From the NCBI RefSeq assembly GCF_000350225.1, contig NW_005179127.1, positions 62,001 through 126,000 of the forward strand: a stretch of 64,000 nt of DNA, written 5' to 3'. Each line of letters begins with the position of its first letter. The stretch's first letter is position 1. This DNA comes from Chondrus crispus (lineage: Eukaryota > Rhodophyta > Florideophyceae > Gigartinales > Gigartinaceae). Shown piece by piece: positions 51,042-62,590 of the stretch. The translations under genes were made by a program, and so were the position numbers. A model generated the notes under the pieces. The model did no database searches. It was given only the letters and a program-made list of their open reading frames with translations, and had not been told where the DNA came from.

Positions 51042-52544
51042 TCAGGGCATAGAACGAATCGGTTTCGTCCCCGCTTCGAGTGTTATACGGTGCTCCGTGG
51101 CTCGTATCGTACCGAGCGCACCGCCCCACAGGCTCGAATGCTTGCGGAGTATGTCCAGTACCTGTGCGCGGAGCTTGTCATCGTCGATGTATGACAAGTC
51201 CATTTCTTTTTCCCAATTCTCCGGCAAATTTTCGGGATCTTTATTTGTGACTCGCGCTGTGCCTTCCGTCGATGGTGGGCACCCCGCCGGCTGATCGCCG
51301 GGGCCGGCGTGACTTCCGTCGGCGGTCTTATTTTCTGGGGAGCTTGGTCGGCCAGCTCCTCCTCTCCCGGCTTGCACGTCCAAGTCGGTGAGATGCAGCG
51401 CGTGTGCGATTTCCGCCCCGACTTGGCGCTCGGGCGTCGGGATCGCCAGCGGATTGCGCTTAGCGTAACCAACGACGGTGCTCTTCGGGAGCCGCCTCGC
51501 TTGGCGCGAAAATTTCGTCACGATCATGTCGAAGGTCTGGTTCGGTAAGACCTCGGCTACACCGTTCGTGAGCCTCACTCCGTGTCGAAGTTGGAGTGAC
51601 GGCTTGGGTTCCAAGAAAACGAGGCCGCTCCCCGCGGTAGTGACACGTATCCGTGCTTGCGACATCGCGGGGATCGTGACCCATCGGGCGACACGGATCG
51701 GCTGTGGGGCTTCTTCGCGCACGTCGGCCCGAATTGACTGGCGACCGTGGCGCCGGGTTGGGGGAGACGGCTCCCCCTTCCCATCGACAATGGCGACGGA
51801 GTCACCTTGTCGGAGCTCGAGCCTCTGCGCATCGGTGTCGATACTTCGGACGTGCGCATCGATGAACGCCGTGCCCAGGAAGACGGGCACCGCGAGCTGG
51901 TCGGCGACCACGAACGGAATGCGGAACGTCGTGTTCCGCAGTCGGACGGCCAGCTGCACGACCGCAGTCAGCTTGAGCGGGTTACTGTTCGCGCCTGCCA
52001 ACCGTGGCAGGCGTGCGTCGCATACGACGTAGCGCGTCCAATCGGGAGGAAGTTCGGCCTTCCTCTCCAAGTTAAACCCCGAGCAGGTATCGACTGCGAT
52101 GGTATGAGGCTTGAACGTGTTTCCCTCGGTTGCGATCGAGCCGAGGACGTTGTATATCTTCGATGTCATCAAGCAGATGACACCGTCGACTACCTTCGGT
52201 GACGACGGCTCGGCCAGGTCGTTCCGCTTGGGACGCCGGCGTCGGTTCCGGCTTCTCTTCCGTGATCTTCTGCCTCGGCCGCAGGGCCTCCGTCCGTCGG
52301 TGACGTCCTCGCGGTAAGTCGCGTCCGTACGCGACTTGATTTCTTCTGGCGGCCCCGGACCCCCTTGGGTCGGGCCGCCGGCGCGTTCGAAGCGCTTCTT
52401 GTCAGGAACGTGGCTCACAGCAGCCACGGTGCCTTCCTCTAGTCGTGCCGGGCTCTCAGTGGCCTCTGCGCCTTTGTCCTCCCGCACCTGACTTACGGAA
52501 GTCTCGGTGCGCTCGTGCGGAGTCGAGAGGATTATTATCGGCAA
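51042..52544 (-). pseudogene. Gypsy-1 protease and pre-RT region
   Basis: This 500-residue frame starts with a charged linker, then has the retroelement aspartic protease site AVDTCSGFNL (DTCSG in place of DT/SG) and, later, FVVADQLAVPVFLGTAFIDA, the protease flap/'LG.df' region. The last part (AQVLDILRKHSSLWGG) is the pre-RT segment common in gypsy pol. It ends at a TGA (51042-51044) and the RT frame continues in the same register four codons later, so a single nonsense change separates protease from RT. Confidence 0.8.
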
Positions 52545-52633
52545 ACATTCCCCTCCTCCGCCGGGGTTGAATCGTAACGGGTCTAGGTTGGGGTGATAAG
52601 ACGGCTCACGCGACCGCGCGAACGTAACCGTCT

Positions 52634-54274
52634 TTACGGGTTTTTCGAACTACCCGAGCTGTCGGAGCTACCCGCCTTGCTATCGTTAGCTAACGCGATG
52701 ACAAGCCCCTGGCCGTGGTGGTGCGCTTCGTTCCCCCACCCCGGCCGGGCATCTTCTACGAAGTAATCGGATACTCCACCACCTCGAATTGCATCATCCG
52801 GCCGTTGCAATATTTGAGGAGCGGCGAGAACCGGTTCTCCTCCGCCTCCTTCCGTGGGCTGGGGGTTCGGATCCCCAACCCAATCTTGGAGGTACATGAT
52901 GGCGTTCTGTACCCCTTGGGGCAACTGGGGACGGCCCCGGTCGCCTCTTCCATCTCGACGGGGATACCGCGTATCCATCCGACGAGGATCACGCCGATCC
53001 CTTTGATCGGTTCCCGGATGTCGATATCCGCCTTCGCGAGGGGCGAAACGGACGCCCTCACCCGATCGGTTCGGGTCACCTCGCCGCGGGCCTCGGTCCT
53101 CCCGCGTAGACTGCTGGATGAGATTGCGCATCCCGGGACGCATCTCCATCTGATAGCGGTAGTTCCTGTACGCCGTGAACTGACGTTGTTCAGGCGACAG
53201 GAACGGGCACGCGTACATAGCGTGGCCGTACCTCCGGCACAGTCAGCAAACGTACGCGCTGCCATCCGTCGACGCGAATGTCGCTGCGTGTCGTGCCTCC
53301 TCTTCGGTGAGTCGAGGCATGTAAGGCGGCACGCGATCTCCTTCTCGACGGGAGATATCCAGCTCTGCCATGTTGTGGTTCGGACCACCCGTGGCTTTCG
53401 GCGTGCGCGCAAACGCAGTCGCGTAGCTTCCGGTCGATCCCGTGGAAGCTGGCGTTGGAGGTCGGCCTCCTGCGCGGTCGAAGCCTTGCGTAATGAGGAC
53501 AGGGTGGGCCTGCCACTCATCTTCTCCAATGTGGAGGGCGGTCGCCGGCGAACTTGCTCCGTGCGACCTCGGAGTTCGGACTCCCTTCGCTGCCGGCTTC
53601 GGATCCGGCAGCGGCAAACCGCGACGAGCGCGGAAGGTTGTTCCCTCAGCCGTTGCGATACGGCGGATCGTTGAGAGTTCGGTCTTCTGTTGTCCTGGCA
53701 ACCTTTGCATCGTCTCTGCCACTGCGGCCCGGGTCGCAGTGGACAACCCGCGCACGAAGTAGTGCGCGAGGGCTTGTGCTGAGAACACGGCCGTGCATCG
53801 GAACACGGCGGATTCCAGCCGGTCCGCGAACGTGTTCTCGGTTTCGTGAGGAAGCTGTCGCGCCGACGCGACAACATCAAACGCTTCCCCTAACACGTCG
53901 TCAGTTAGGTAGCGTTTGATAAATTGGTTGACGAGACCAGGCCAGCTCGTATTGTCGTGGAGCTGGCCGGTGCGGAGGCCGCGCATGGTGTAACTCGTAT
54001 ACAACCGCTCCGCGTCTCGCTCGAGGAAGTGAGCGAAGACACGGATTGCCACACCTTCGGTCAGGTGCTGGGCATTGAAGGTTATCCGGATATCCTTCAG
54101 GAACGGGAGCAACTGAATCGTATCAGTACCGTCGAAGCTCTTCATCGTGGGGCAGAGCCCACGGCAGCGTTGGACGTACTTGGCGATCCGCTGATCTGCA
54201 GCCATGCGGCAGCGACCGGAGAGCTTCCAGGGGGTCTCAACCTGGCCGCCGTGCGGTCTCGCGATTTTACCCAC
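52634..54274 (-). pseudogene. Gypsy-1 gag, TGA inside the zinc knuckle
   Basis: The capsid part (54274-53243; start possibly Met-24 at 54205, which begins the recognisable gag sequence) has helices typical of gypsy gag (FDGTDTIQLLPFLKDIRITF; VFAHFLERDAERLY; FIKRYLTDDVLGEAFD). Its TGA (53243-53245) is followed in the same register by the rest of a C-x2-C-x4-H-x4-C zinc knuckle and an Arg/Gly-rich tail to 52634. The stop thus replaces the residue right after the first Cys. Pol starts about 90 bases on in another register. Confidence 0.8.
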
Positions 54275-54289
54275 CGGTTAGTGGTCGAG

Positions 54290-54960
54290 CCAGCACTTCT
54301 GCGCTCCGAGTTTTGTCGGTCGAACATCGAGGCCCGAGTGGCCTTCGTGGAACTGATCCCGCAAAGGATACGCCGGACCCCTTTTAGTCGCCTTATGCCG
54401 CGAGGGTGGGACCTTGATACCTGGGCCTATCGGACTGAAGGCCACCGGTCCTACGACCCTAACCTGAGACGGATCCTTGGTAATCTCTAGATGAGGGAGG
54501 AGGAGCCCTCCGAGGCTCTGCTGGCGTGGGAAGGTGCGATTCCTCCCGACGGATTCATCCCTCCCGAACGTGTGCGCGACCCTCCGATGCAGGGGAAGCT
54601 CAAGTTGGAGTGTCGAATGCGCAACGGCATCGGGGTATTCGTCGCGTACGAATGGGTGGAGGTAACAACCTTTGAGAGATCGGTCTTGAACACGCAGTAC
54701 CCGGAGATGCCCGCGCGGTTCGCCCAGTATGAAGTCCCTCCGGACTTCATCCTTGAAATTCCACCGTGTTGGGTGTACTGCGGTCTGAGCCTCATAGGAG
54801 ACCCATTCACCGCACTGGATAGTCTTCCTCAGTGAGTGGCTCGCCATCATTGCGAAGCGGTTCTTGTGGTCCGCATACGAAGGGCGATTATACATCCTCC
54901 CGACGCTGGTCGTGGAGTGGTTACGCCGCCTGAACTTCGGGCGAGTATTGAGTGGCGCGC
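54290..54960 (+). pseudogene. Plus-strand coding remnant of unknown type
   Basis: On the plus strand, protein-like sequence (LMPRGWDLDTWAYRTEGHRS; TAG at 54488-54490; then LECRMRNGIGVFVAYEWVEV, FAQYEVPPDFILEIPPCWVY) runs to about 54835 and, after a frameshift, on to about 54960 (FLWSAYEGRLYILPTLVVEW). Codon third positions are GC-rich like the retroelements. It could be an antisense ORF of another gypsy copy. No family recognised. Confidence 0.35.
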
Positions 54961-55397
54961 AGAGGCAGGGGCGGTTGCAGTCTCTTCTTGACCTCCACGA
55001 GACCATTGACTGGCCCCGTGTCCCTTACACTCAGGGGCACCATTTCAATAACTCCCGAGGCGTGCGCCACTCCCCAGGGAGGCAGCATGACGCGGGTCGC
55101 GCGGACCGAGGAAACTGGGTCCGGATCGAGAGCGGCATGCTCAACCTCAGTGAACCGGAGTATCTGCGGGGAGGCAATGGGAACGCCGAGCGTGGAGACG
55201 ACAGCGATTGCGGTGGTGAGGTCCAACTTGCCGAACACAGTAGCAAAAGTCGACGCGTCCGACGACGCGGGGTCGTTTTCGGGAAGGATCCCAGCGGAGG
55301 TTGGGGGCGTAAGTCCACCGAGGGGCCTGCCCAGGAAAGTGGCCTCTATCTCTGTCCGGCGGATAATGCTAGGACGGAAGGCGGAGAGACAGCTCAC
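54921..55397 (-). pseudogene. Protease-region remnant of another gypsy element
   Basis: The 158-residue minus-strand frame has strand-rich segments (FATVFGKLDLTTAIAVVSTL; VIEMVPLSVRDTGPVNGLVE) whose pattern recalls the region after the protease in gypsy pol of both elements here. No catalytic DTG is present. It is short and joined directly to the plus-strand remnant at about 54950, so the junction marks a rearrangement. Confidence 0.3.
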
Positions 55398-57175
55398 TGT
55401 GGGGGCCGTAGTGCCCGGAACGACGATGAAGAACGCGACGTTGCGCGTTTAGTTAAAGAACCCGCAGTGGCCGGCTCAGTTGCGTCATCTGCTCGCGGAG
55501 GAGGCGTCGGGGGCCTGCAAGACCGCAGCCGGGGTGTCCGCGTTGGTCGCGCTCGCTGCGCCCTCGGCGCGTGCGGGGGACACCGGGACCGTGGTGTCCC
55601 GGACGGCGGCCGCCTCCGAGGGGCTCGTGCCCCCGGAGGAGGGTGTCGCGTAGCCGCCGCATGACGAGCACAGCGGGGCGGTCCGGGTGGAAGACCTCGC
55701 TGACAACGAGGGGGAGCGACCCGTAAGATCGGGGTTGCGTCACACAGAAGGTGGTACGTGAGGAGGAGAGCTCGTCCAGTGCGAGGGGAACCGAAACGCC
55801 GTTGGGAGTAGATATCACAGGTCCCCACTGTGTGAGATAAACCGTCAGCGATATGCGCTGTACGGGGAGTAGTTCTTGTAGATACCGAGGAATTAAACGC
55901 CACGAAGTTGGGGATGGAGGTCCAGCGCGTATCTGTGTACGGTAGCCCGTAAGCGATCCGCCCTGAACGGAGCGTAGTTCTCATACGATGCGATGAATTA
56001 ATCACGACGCGAAGTCAGGGATAGGGTCTGGCAGCCCAAGCTGGTACGCGAGCCGTAGCGGTAGTTGAGTACGTTTTCCGAAGGGACGCACCGGTCCGCG
56101 CGGAGGGGGGAGGACGACACGGAGGTCGGTTTTCGATTCCCCCATTGTGTCAACCAAGGGGGTAGAATGTCAGCGCGTAGACCCTGTACGATGGGGGATC
56201 GCGTCGGAAGCCAGCTTGGCACACTATCCAGGTAGTTCCTCTCCCTTATGACTCGGGGGTGTACCCACGTCATCAGACGAGATCTATCCTCGTTCACCAA
56301 GTCACCATGTTTCCTCCCACCATAGGGTGGTGTAGGGAAATTATATCACTTCAGTTGAACGATGTACACGCCATAGGGCGGAAGAGGACCTAGTTGAGAC
56401 GAGAGTAGATCCCCCGCATAAGTGGGGTAGCAAAAATTTTCAACGTCAGTTTGGATATCGTACACCCCCCAAGGCGGGGGTCATACCTCGGTGAGCCGAG
56501 TATAGAAAAATTGATTCTCGTCAGTTGGGACGACGTAACGCCATAGGATGGGGACAAACCTAGTTGAGACGAGAATAGAATCCCCCCGCATAAGCGGGTG
56601 GCAAAATTATTCCTCGTCCGCGGGGACAGCGTACTCGCGATAGGGCGCGGAGAGGCCTCGACCTGCGAGCACACCATTTATCCCACTTCTGTGGAGGGGG
56701 AGGATGGACCCGCCCGGTGGAGGACCCAAGCCTCGACATGCCAGCAATTAATTACACTCTGCGAGTGGGGGGTGAGCTCGTCAAGCGAGCCGAGTTACCT
56801 CCACCCCTGTATGGCAGCGCGTCAGGGGAGGGCGTCGCTCGACGCGTTGCCCTGATGCCTTTCGCGACGAGAGGGGGACACGCCTCGAGGCGGGGAGGCG
56901 TCGATACCACAAACCGAATGGCCGGACCGGGGGCCAGCCCTTGCCGCGGTCCGGGGAACATCTTCCAAACATGAACGGAAGTAGAACCTCCATCCAAAAA
57001 ATCAAAAAATTGAAAATTGAAAAATTGATACCATTGAAAAACAAATTTGGAGGGACGTGTCGGGCCGGGGCGTCCGGCGGCGGTTCGAACGATCGGTACG
57101 CGTGTTGCCATGAGGCATTACGGTAGCTGTACTCGTGCCCCGTGGAGGGGGCAACAGGGTTGGGGTCCAACGCGT
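55398..57175. other. Non-coding, tandem-repeat-rich region left of gypsy-2
   Basis: No gene supported. The part 55800-56050 holds two diverged copies of a ~125-bp unit, and 56350-56700 a shorter one (listed separately). Near 57000-57040 is an AT-rich stretch with AAAATTGA repeats. This may include the 3' LTR of gypsy-2, but LTR ends were not found. Confidence 0.45.
56350..56700. repeat. Diverged tandem repeat, ~75-95-bp units, 3-4 copies
   Basis: Units begin CAGTTGAACGATGTA, CAGTTTGGATATCGTA, CAGTTGGGACGACGTA and CCGCGGGGACAGCGTA and share CGCCATAGGGCGG, CCTAGTTGAGACGAGA-TAGA and CCCCGCATAAG-GGG blocks. Copies one and three are closest, suggesting a two-unit higher-order repeat. Confidence 0.7.
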
Positions 57176-57499
57176 CTAATTCTTGAGTCCCACGCTGTCG
57201 GGGCGTGCCCAAAGCGAGCGTTCCGGAATTCGTATCCATTTCTTCCGGCAGTAGCAGACCATGGTGTTGTATTCGATGTGATGAGCGGGTTCCCAGGTGG
57301 ATTCGGCGGCGTCGTAGCCGTACCAGCGTACCCGGAACATTGGGAACCCGTTATCTCCAGGACTGTGACCTGTCAACGAGCGTACGATGTGGATGTCGGG
57401 GAGAGCTCCTGCATTGGGCGCAGGAGCTTGTGCCTCAGTTGAGAGTGAGGAAAGGCGCTCGCGGAAGGCGGGGAGATTAAATGTGCACCTCGCAGCCAA
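57176..57499 (-). pseudogene. Gypsy-2 chromodomain
   Basis: The frame contains PMFRVRWYGYDAAESTWEPAHHI, the conserved chromodomain strand-and-Trp segment, near the end of pol; it stops at 57176. Here the chromodomain itself is uninterrupted, unlike in gypsy-1. Confidence 0.7.
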
Positions 57500-57840
57500 G
57501 CGCGTGGCCCCAGACGAGATGAACGCGCGTTGAGTGGGGTTGATCGCCGGAGAGGAGCGGGGACGACGCAGCGAGGCGCGGGTGGATCCCTAGGGGCCTT
57601 TGTTGGCCCTGAGGGCTATCTGGAGCTCTTGAGTAGTCTGCAGGTGCGTATCCGGACGCGTGTCCGACGTTTTTCCACGCGACGGGTCTAGCGGGCTCGT
57701 CTTTGACACAGGGAGGTGGCCCACGGGTACAGGACCGTTTTCATCGACCTGAGAACGGAATACGGCGAGTCTCGAGTGGGCGTCCTGGGTTTCCCGGCTG
57801 GTGACGGCGTCCATCAGCCACTGCGTGCGCGGCATGGCGA

Positions 57841-58898
57841 TCACCGGTGCAGCGGGGTCCCTTCTGGAGCAGTCGGGGAGGGGAGGGTTTCTTCTTCCCC
57901 GTCTGATGCCACCGATCCCGGCGGGTAATCCTCCACGTTGCTACGCAACGGAGGAGAGTTGAAGACCCGGTCGCGAGAGAGCCGGTCCTTCAGTTCCACC
58001 CCACGTAGGATGGTGACGGTGTGGTCGTCCACCTATACGACAGGAAAGGGTCCCTCGGTCTGCGGGTCGAGCTTGTTATTAACCCAGTCCTTGTCTGTTT
58101 TATCCTCATACCGAAGCGCGGCCTTGCGGTTCACGAGTAATTCATCCCCTACTCGATAGTCCGGGGTGTGGTAGCGGATCCGATTATCGAAATCGTTCTT
58201 ATAACGCCCCTGTCCGGTCAGCAAGTTGCCGCAGGCCGTCGACATCAGAGTTCGGAGCCACGCCAGGTAGCGGATCTTGAACTGCGCCCTTGAGGCGAAT
58301 GGGTCCAACAACGGCGTTTGTTGGAGGGAAAACGAACTCGGGGTCCGGGATAATACAAGGTCGAATGGTCAAATACCGATCATCCTGTTCACCGTACAAT
58401 TGTAGCCGTTCGTTCCCAGTCACGTGGATTATCGGCGAGATAGTGCCGGAGGGTTGATACCAACGTACGGTTGAATCTTTCCACCTGCCCATTGGTTTGG
58501 GGGGTGATATGCCGTGGTAAACAAGCTCTCAATTGAGAGTATCTTGCACATCGCGAGTAAAACCCTCGGTGTGAACTGTCCTCCATTATCGGAGAGAGGT
58601 TCAATGGGGCGCCGGGTACGAACGCATAGTGGTAAATGAACGCCTGAGCAACAGTCTCGACGGTAATTCTCTTGAGCGGAACCGTCCTGGTCAGCTTGGA
58701 GTATCTGTCCTTCATCACCAACATGTGACAGTTGTCTGTTGCTGACCGGGGAAGCTCGCCGAGAATATCGTTGGCGATGCACTCCAAGGGCCCTGATAGA
58801 GGGAAGGTCTTCAACTCAGAATTGTGCTTCCGCAGTTTGATGCGTGCCTTCGCGCAGTCGGGACACGTCCTTATTGTAGAGTAGGAGTCAACCGACAT
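57841..58898 (-). pseudogene. Gypsy-2 integrase
   Basis: Seen: the CPDCAK zinc pair (both Cys kept), first catalytic Asp in ANDILGELP, second Asp (LSDNGGQF, in the overlapping frame at 58782-58429) and Glu in TNGQVERFNRT. There is a shift before and after the second Asp. The C-terminal part (58311-57841) has YKNDFDNRIRYHTPDYRVGD and a GPF-like module followed by an in-frame stop. Non-functional. Confidence 0.75.
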
Positions 58899-59315
58899 GC
58901 TTGGCCAATAAAACTGCTATCTTAGCATATAGAACAATCGCGTACCTCCCGGATGGCCGGAGGTGGCGGGATAATGCGAAAAGTATAACAAACTTTCCTG
59001 GAGGGTTGTTGGTACTACGATCTGTTCCACACCGTCGAGGTGGACTTTCCGGCAGACCGGCCCTTCCCGATTCACGAAGAATCGGGACCGGCGCAATTCG
59101 GCGGATCCCTCCCCCTTCTCAAGACGGGAAGTCACCTCCTTACAAAATGGGTCGGAGTGCTGTTCACGCGAGACCTCTTCCTGGGTTATCGCGGAAATCG
59201 AGGTTCGGGGGTCCGGCGCGTAGCAGCCCGCGGAAATTTAGGCGTTGGTAGAGTCGTAGGTCTCCTCTTGATGCTGAGGCTCATCGTCGAAATCCATGAC
59301 GGAGTAGCAAGGAAT

Positions 59316-59892
59316 CTACTCGTCGATCGGGACAGTCGTGCCCCCTGTAGATGGGATACGACTCAGCGCATAGGCGGGGCAGTTCTTGATTCCCCTCACG
59401 TATGTTACGTCGAAATCATATTCGGCAAGGCGCAAGCGACACCGGGCAAGTCGGCCACTCGCATCGGCGAGGTTCATCACCCATCGGAGGGAGTGGCAGT
59501 CGGTATTGACCGTGAACCTCTCCCGTTCTAAATATGGGAGAAGCGTTTGAATCGCCCATACTATGGCGAGGCACTCCTTCTCGGTTGCCGAGTAGTTGCG
59601 TTCCGCTGATGACAGCGTGCGTGACCAATACCCGACAGGGTATCGGTGTCTATCCTCGTGGGTTTGTGGCAGGGTACAACCTAACTGAGCGTCTGACGCC
59701 TCGGTGTCGAGCGAGTACTGTAACCAGGGTCTTGGAAGCTTCAAGACCGGGGGTGAGACTAAACACTCCTTGAGCTTGATGAAAGCGGTGATGCGTTCTT
59801 CGTCCAGCTCGGGGAGGACATCTGGCTGTCCTTTTCCAAGCATGGCCGTGAGGGGCGCAGCTATCTGGGCGAATTGATCGATGAAACGTCGG
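59316..59892 (-). pseudogene. Gypsy-2 RT thumb and RNase H
   Basis: Directly left of the insertion the frame starts RRFIDQFAQIAAPLTAML (end of RT) and continues with RNase H: YSLDTEASDAQLGCTL, RNYSATEKECLAIVWAI and TVNTDCHSLRWVMN. The thumb segment is cut by the insertion at 59898-61655 and resumes at 61661. Confidence 0.8.
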
Positions 59893-59897
59893 TAGAC

Positions 59898-61655
59898 TGT
59901 AGAGCACTGAACTCCCCATCATATCACGATGGAGCACTGTAGCACAGAACGCGTATCCCACTATCATAAGTGCCATCTATACCACGTATAACCGTGTATA
60001 ATTCTCCACCAGGATAGTCTAGGTGTAGGCTTTGTGAAGCCCTGTCGAAGTACTGACAGTTCTACCCACGTTGTAGTGCAATGCGCCTGTCAGGCAGAGA
60101 CCGCGGTCCGATGGTCCAGCAAAAACAACAACAGCAACAAAAAGAACTGCCGATGGCACAGCGCTACGGAGTGTCCGACTCTCCCTTCTCCGTTTAAACG
60201 AGCTTGCGACTCGTAGTAGCTCAGATCTCTGATAAGGGGCACAGAGAAACTGCCCGGCCCGGGATCTTTGTGGGAGAGACTTGCGAAGAGAATTGCTCGA
60301 CGAGTGGGGTGGGGCGTGTACTTGGGTACCTCGGTTCCACTGGGTTGGAAGGCCAATGCTCGTTGAGCTTCGTCGTCACCTTGTACCGCGACAAGGTCTT
60401 CGACGGGGGCGTCGCGACGCAGCCCGACGGGATGAAATGAAAGTAGCAACGCTACACGAACTGGGCCGCCCGGTGGCTCGAAACACCTTCACCGGTTCGG
60501 TCGCGACCGAGGCCGATGGCACCAACACTGGCTTGTACACACGACAAAGCACTTCGAGGGAGACGTCGTTGCGACAGTCTCCGTCGTAATATAGGTCACA
60601 GTAGCGGCGCTACGTCAACTCTGTCGCCTGATGGCCAAGACACCTACACCGGTTGGGTTGCAACCAATACCGATGGTACCCACGCAAGATAAGGGAAATA
60701 TGTAGAATTAGAGATAGAAATGGATAGGGAAATAAAGGAAAACGAAAGGGAACCCCCGAGCGCAAAGGATAAAATAATCTGTAGTTGAAGGGGATGTCTT
60801 GTAAAAGACGGACTTCGACCAAGGCGATATCAGACTATAGCAACTCGGGTTACCTTTACTGACTTGGTGGTCAGCGGGCTAAGGTATATGTCGCCCAGCC
60901 AGAGCCACAACAGTAGCTCGCGGCACTAGATCTAATCTAATGTCAGCAAAATTAATGCTAACTAAATAACCAAAAAAATAATTAAAATTAATACTGTGCA
61001 CTTATTCACACGTGTGTCCCCCAACCCGGACTACTTATCATATCCAATTATTTTCCTTTCACTTCACCGCCCTGTAGAGCCCTGTATTGCAATACACACG
61101 TGTACCCGTGTTATACTTCACGATTACCCGTGCCATTACCCACATGCACCCGTGTTATACATCACGTTTATTCGTGCCACTCCCCACGTATACCCGTGTC
61201 CGACCCCCATGTGTCACGGGTGTCGTACCCCTTTATTTTAATTAGTTATTTTTATTATATTCGGACGTCGGCGTCTGTATAGCCGACGTCCGACCCTAAG
61301 TAGAATACCACGAAGCTTTGGGTCTGGAACTCGGGTTTCTGGAACGGAGTCGTAGCCTCGCGTCGGTCCCCGTCCTACGACGGTACCCTGCGAGCCATCT
61401 CCGTGCCGATCCCCACCTATCTCTACCGCGCGCGTCGTCCCGCTACACACTGCCTTCCGCGCGACTGCTGTCCCTACCGCTGCGCCCCTCCTCGGCTCTA
61501 CTTTCCCCCATTTTCTCTTAATTTCCCTACTGCGTTAGACACCCGGACCCCGTGCCGGTCACCCCACGGGTGGTCTTCGAATCAACCCCCGCGCCCGGAA
61601 TGCGCGGTGCTCTGCCTGAGGGGATACCTACTGTCTTCCCCCTCAGTGCACGACA
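59898..61655. mobile_element. LTR-like insertion (solo LTR or small LTR element) with 5-bp TSD
   Basis: The insertion begins TGTAGAGCACTGA and ends TCAGTGCACGACA; these ends are near-complementary. It is flanked by TAGAC at 59893-59897 and 61656-61660, a 5-bp TSD. It splits the RT of gypsy-2 between the codons for DVY and RRF. No gene is inside. The interior has two ~90-bp diverged repeats (CACCGGTT.GG and CCGATGG.ACC blocks, near 60450-60700), an ACCCGTGT-rich stretch (61090-61225) and a hairpin CGGACGTCGGC/GCCGACGTCCG (about 61261-61291). A 1.76-kb solo LTR fits best. Confidence 0.8.
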
Positions 61656-61660
61656 TAGAC

Positions 61661-62590
61661 ATCACACATCCCCAAAAACGAGCGCAGCTCTGTTTGGGTC
61701 CGTAGGAGAGTCGCTTCTGAAAGCGCCTTGACATTCTTCGGGTGGACTTCGAGGTCGCCCGGTCGATTGATGTGGCCCAAGTACTCGACAAAGTCCTGGA
61801 AAAACTTAAACTTGTTGAGTTTACGTGACAATCCCTCCTGCCGCAAAGCAGGGAGTATTACGTCCACATCCTGGAGGTGTGCCTCGTAATTCTTGGAGAA
61901 GATTATGATGTCATCCAAGTAGATGAGACAACTCTTCCATCGGTAGCCGGAGAGGAGGATATCCAACATACGTTGAAAGGTCGCCGGGGCGTTCATCAAC
62001 CCGAAGGGAATACGGTTGAATTGATACGTCCCGGCGTGGCACGTAAACGTGGTTTTCGGTAGATCCTCCTTGGCGACTGGAATTTGCCAGTACCCAGAGT
62101 TGCAATCAAGGGTAGAAAGACCTTGGCTTCCCCGAGCGTGTCAGGACACTAATTGTCTTGACACGCATGAACGAGTCTCGTCCATGCGAGGGATTGGGTA
62201 CGTGTCTCGCACGGTCAGCGCGTTCAGCCGTCGATAATCGACGCAGAACAGGAGGCTCCCATCTGACTTGGGGATGAGCACGATAGGGGACGCCCATTCA
62301 GACTTGGACCGGGAGATCACCCCGCTGGCTAACATCTCGTCAACAGAGGCTTGTTCCGCCTCACACGTGCGGGCCCCAGGTCGATATGGCTGACATCGAA
62401 ACGGCTTGGCACGGGGGGGGGAGTTCGATGCGATGTTCTCTCGCCCGAACATCGCCCAAATTTCTATCTCACATGCCCACGTACGGCGCGAGCATGGTGC
62501 GAACCTGTTGGCGCACGTGCGCCAGCAGGTGGTCGAGAGGAACGGCATCCCGCGGAGGGGACGGCTCCGCTTGGGACGCTTTTCCACGAG
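61661..62590 (-). pseudogene. Gypsy-2 RT fingers and palm
   Basis: The frame from 62587 holds SEWASPIVLIPKSDGSLLFC and VDYRRLNALTVRDTYPIPRM. A shift near 62150 follows. The next frames have TLDCNSGYW-like sequence and NAPATFQRMLDILLS, LIYLDDIIIFSKNYEAH (catalytic YLDD) and ELRSFLGMCDVY at the insertion edge. At least two frame changes. Confidence 0.75.

Larger units (their letters stand above)
32076..54274 (-). mobile_element. Gypsy-1: Ty3/gypsy chromodomain retrotransposon, minus strand, with a nested DNA transposon
   Basis: From right to left the parts are gag with zinc knuckle, protease, reverse transcriptase, RNase H, integrase with chromodomain, a non-coding stretch, a plus-strand extra ORF, another non-coding stretch, a polypurine tract and the 3' LTR. 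Without the 9.1-kb DNA transposon at 35426-44501 the visible part is about 13.1 kb, large for the family. The 5' LTR is not found: sequence beyond 54274 is unrelated, so the 5' end is deleted or replaced. Coding frames carry at least three stops and two frameshifts, so this copy is dead. The gene order with integrase last is that of gypsy elements. Confidence 0.8.

Noticed and set aside
52715-53674. 319-aa plus-strand ORF opposite gypsy-1 gag
   Set aside because: Shadow of gag; no domain and Arg/Ser-rich composition.
9434-54274. A variant genetic code (UAA/UAG or UGA read as sense)
   Set aside because: Long intact frames, such as 4493-6742, avoid all three stops and normal ends use TAA, TAG and TGA, so reassignment is unlikely.
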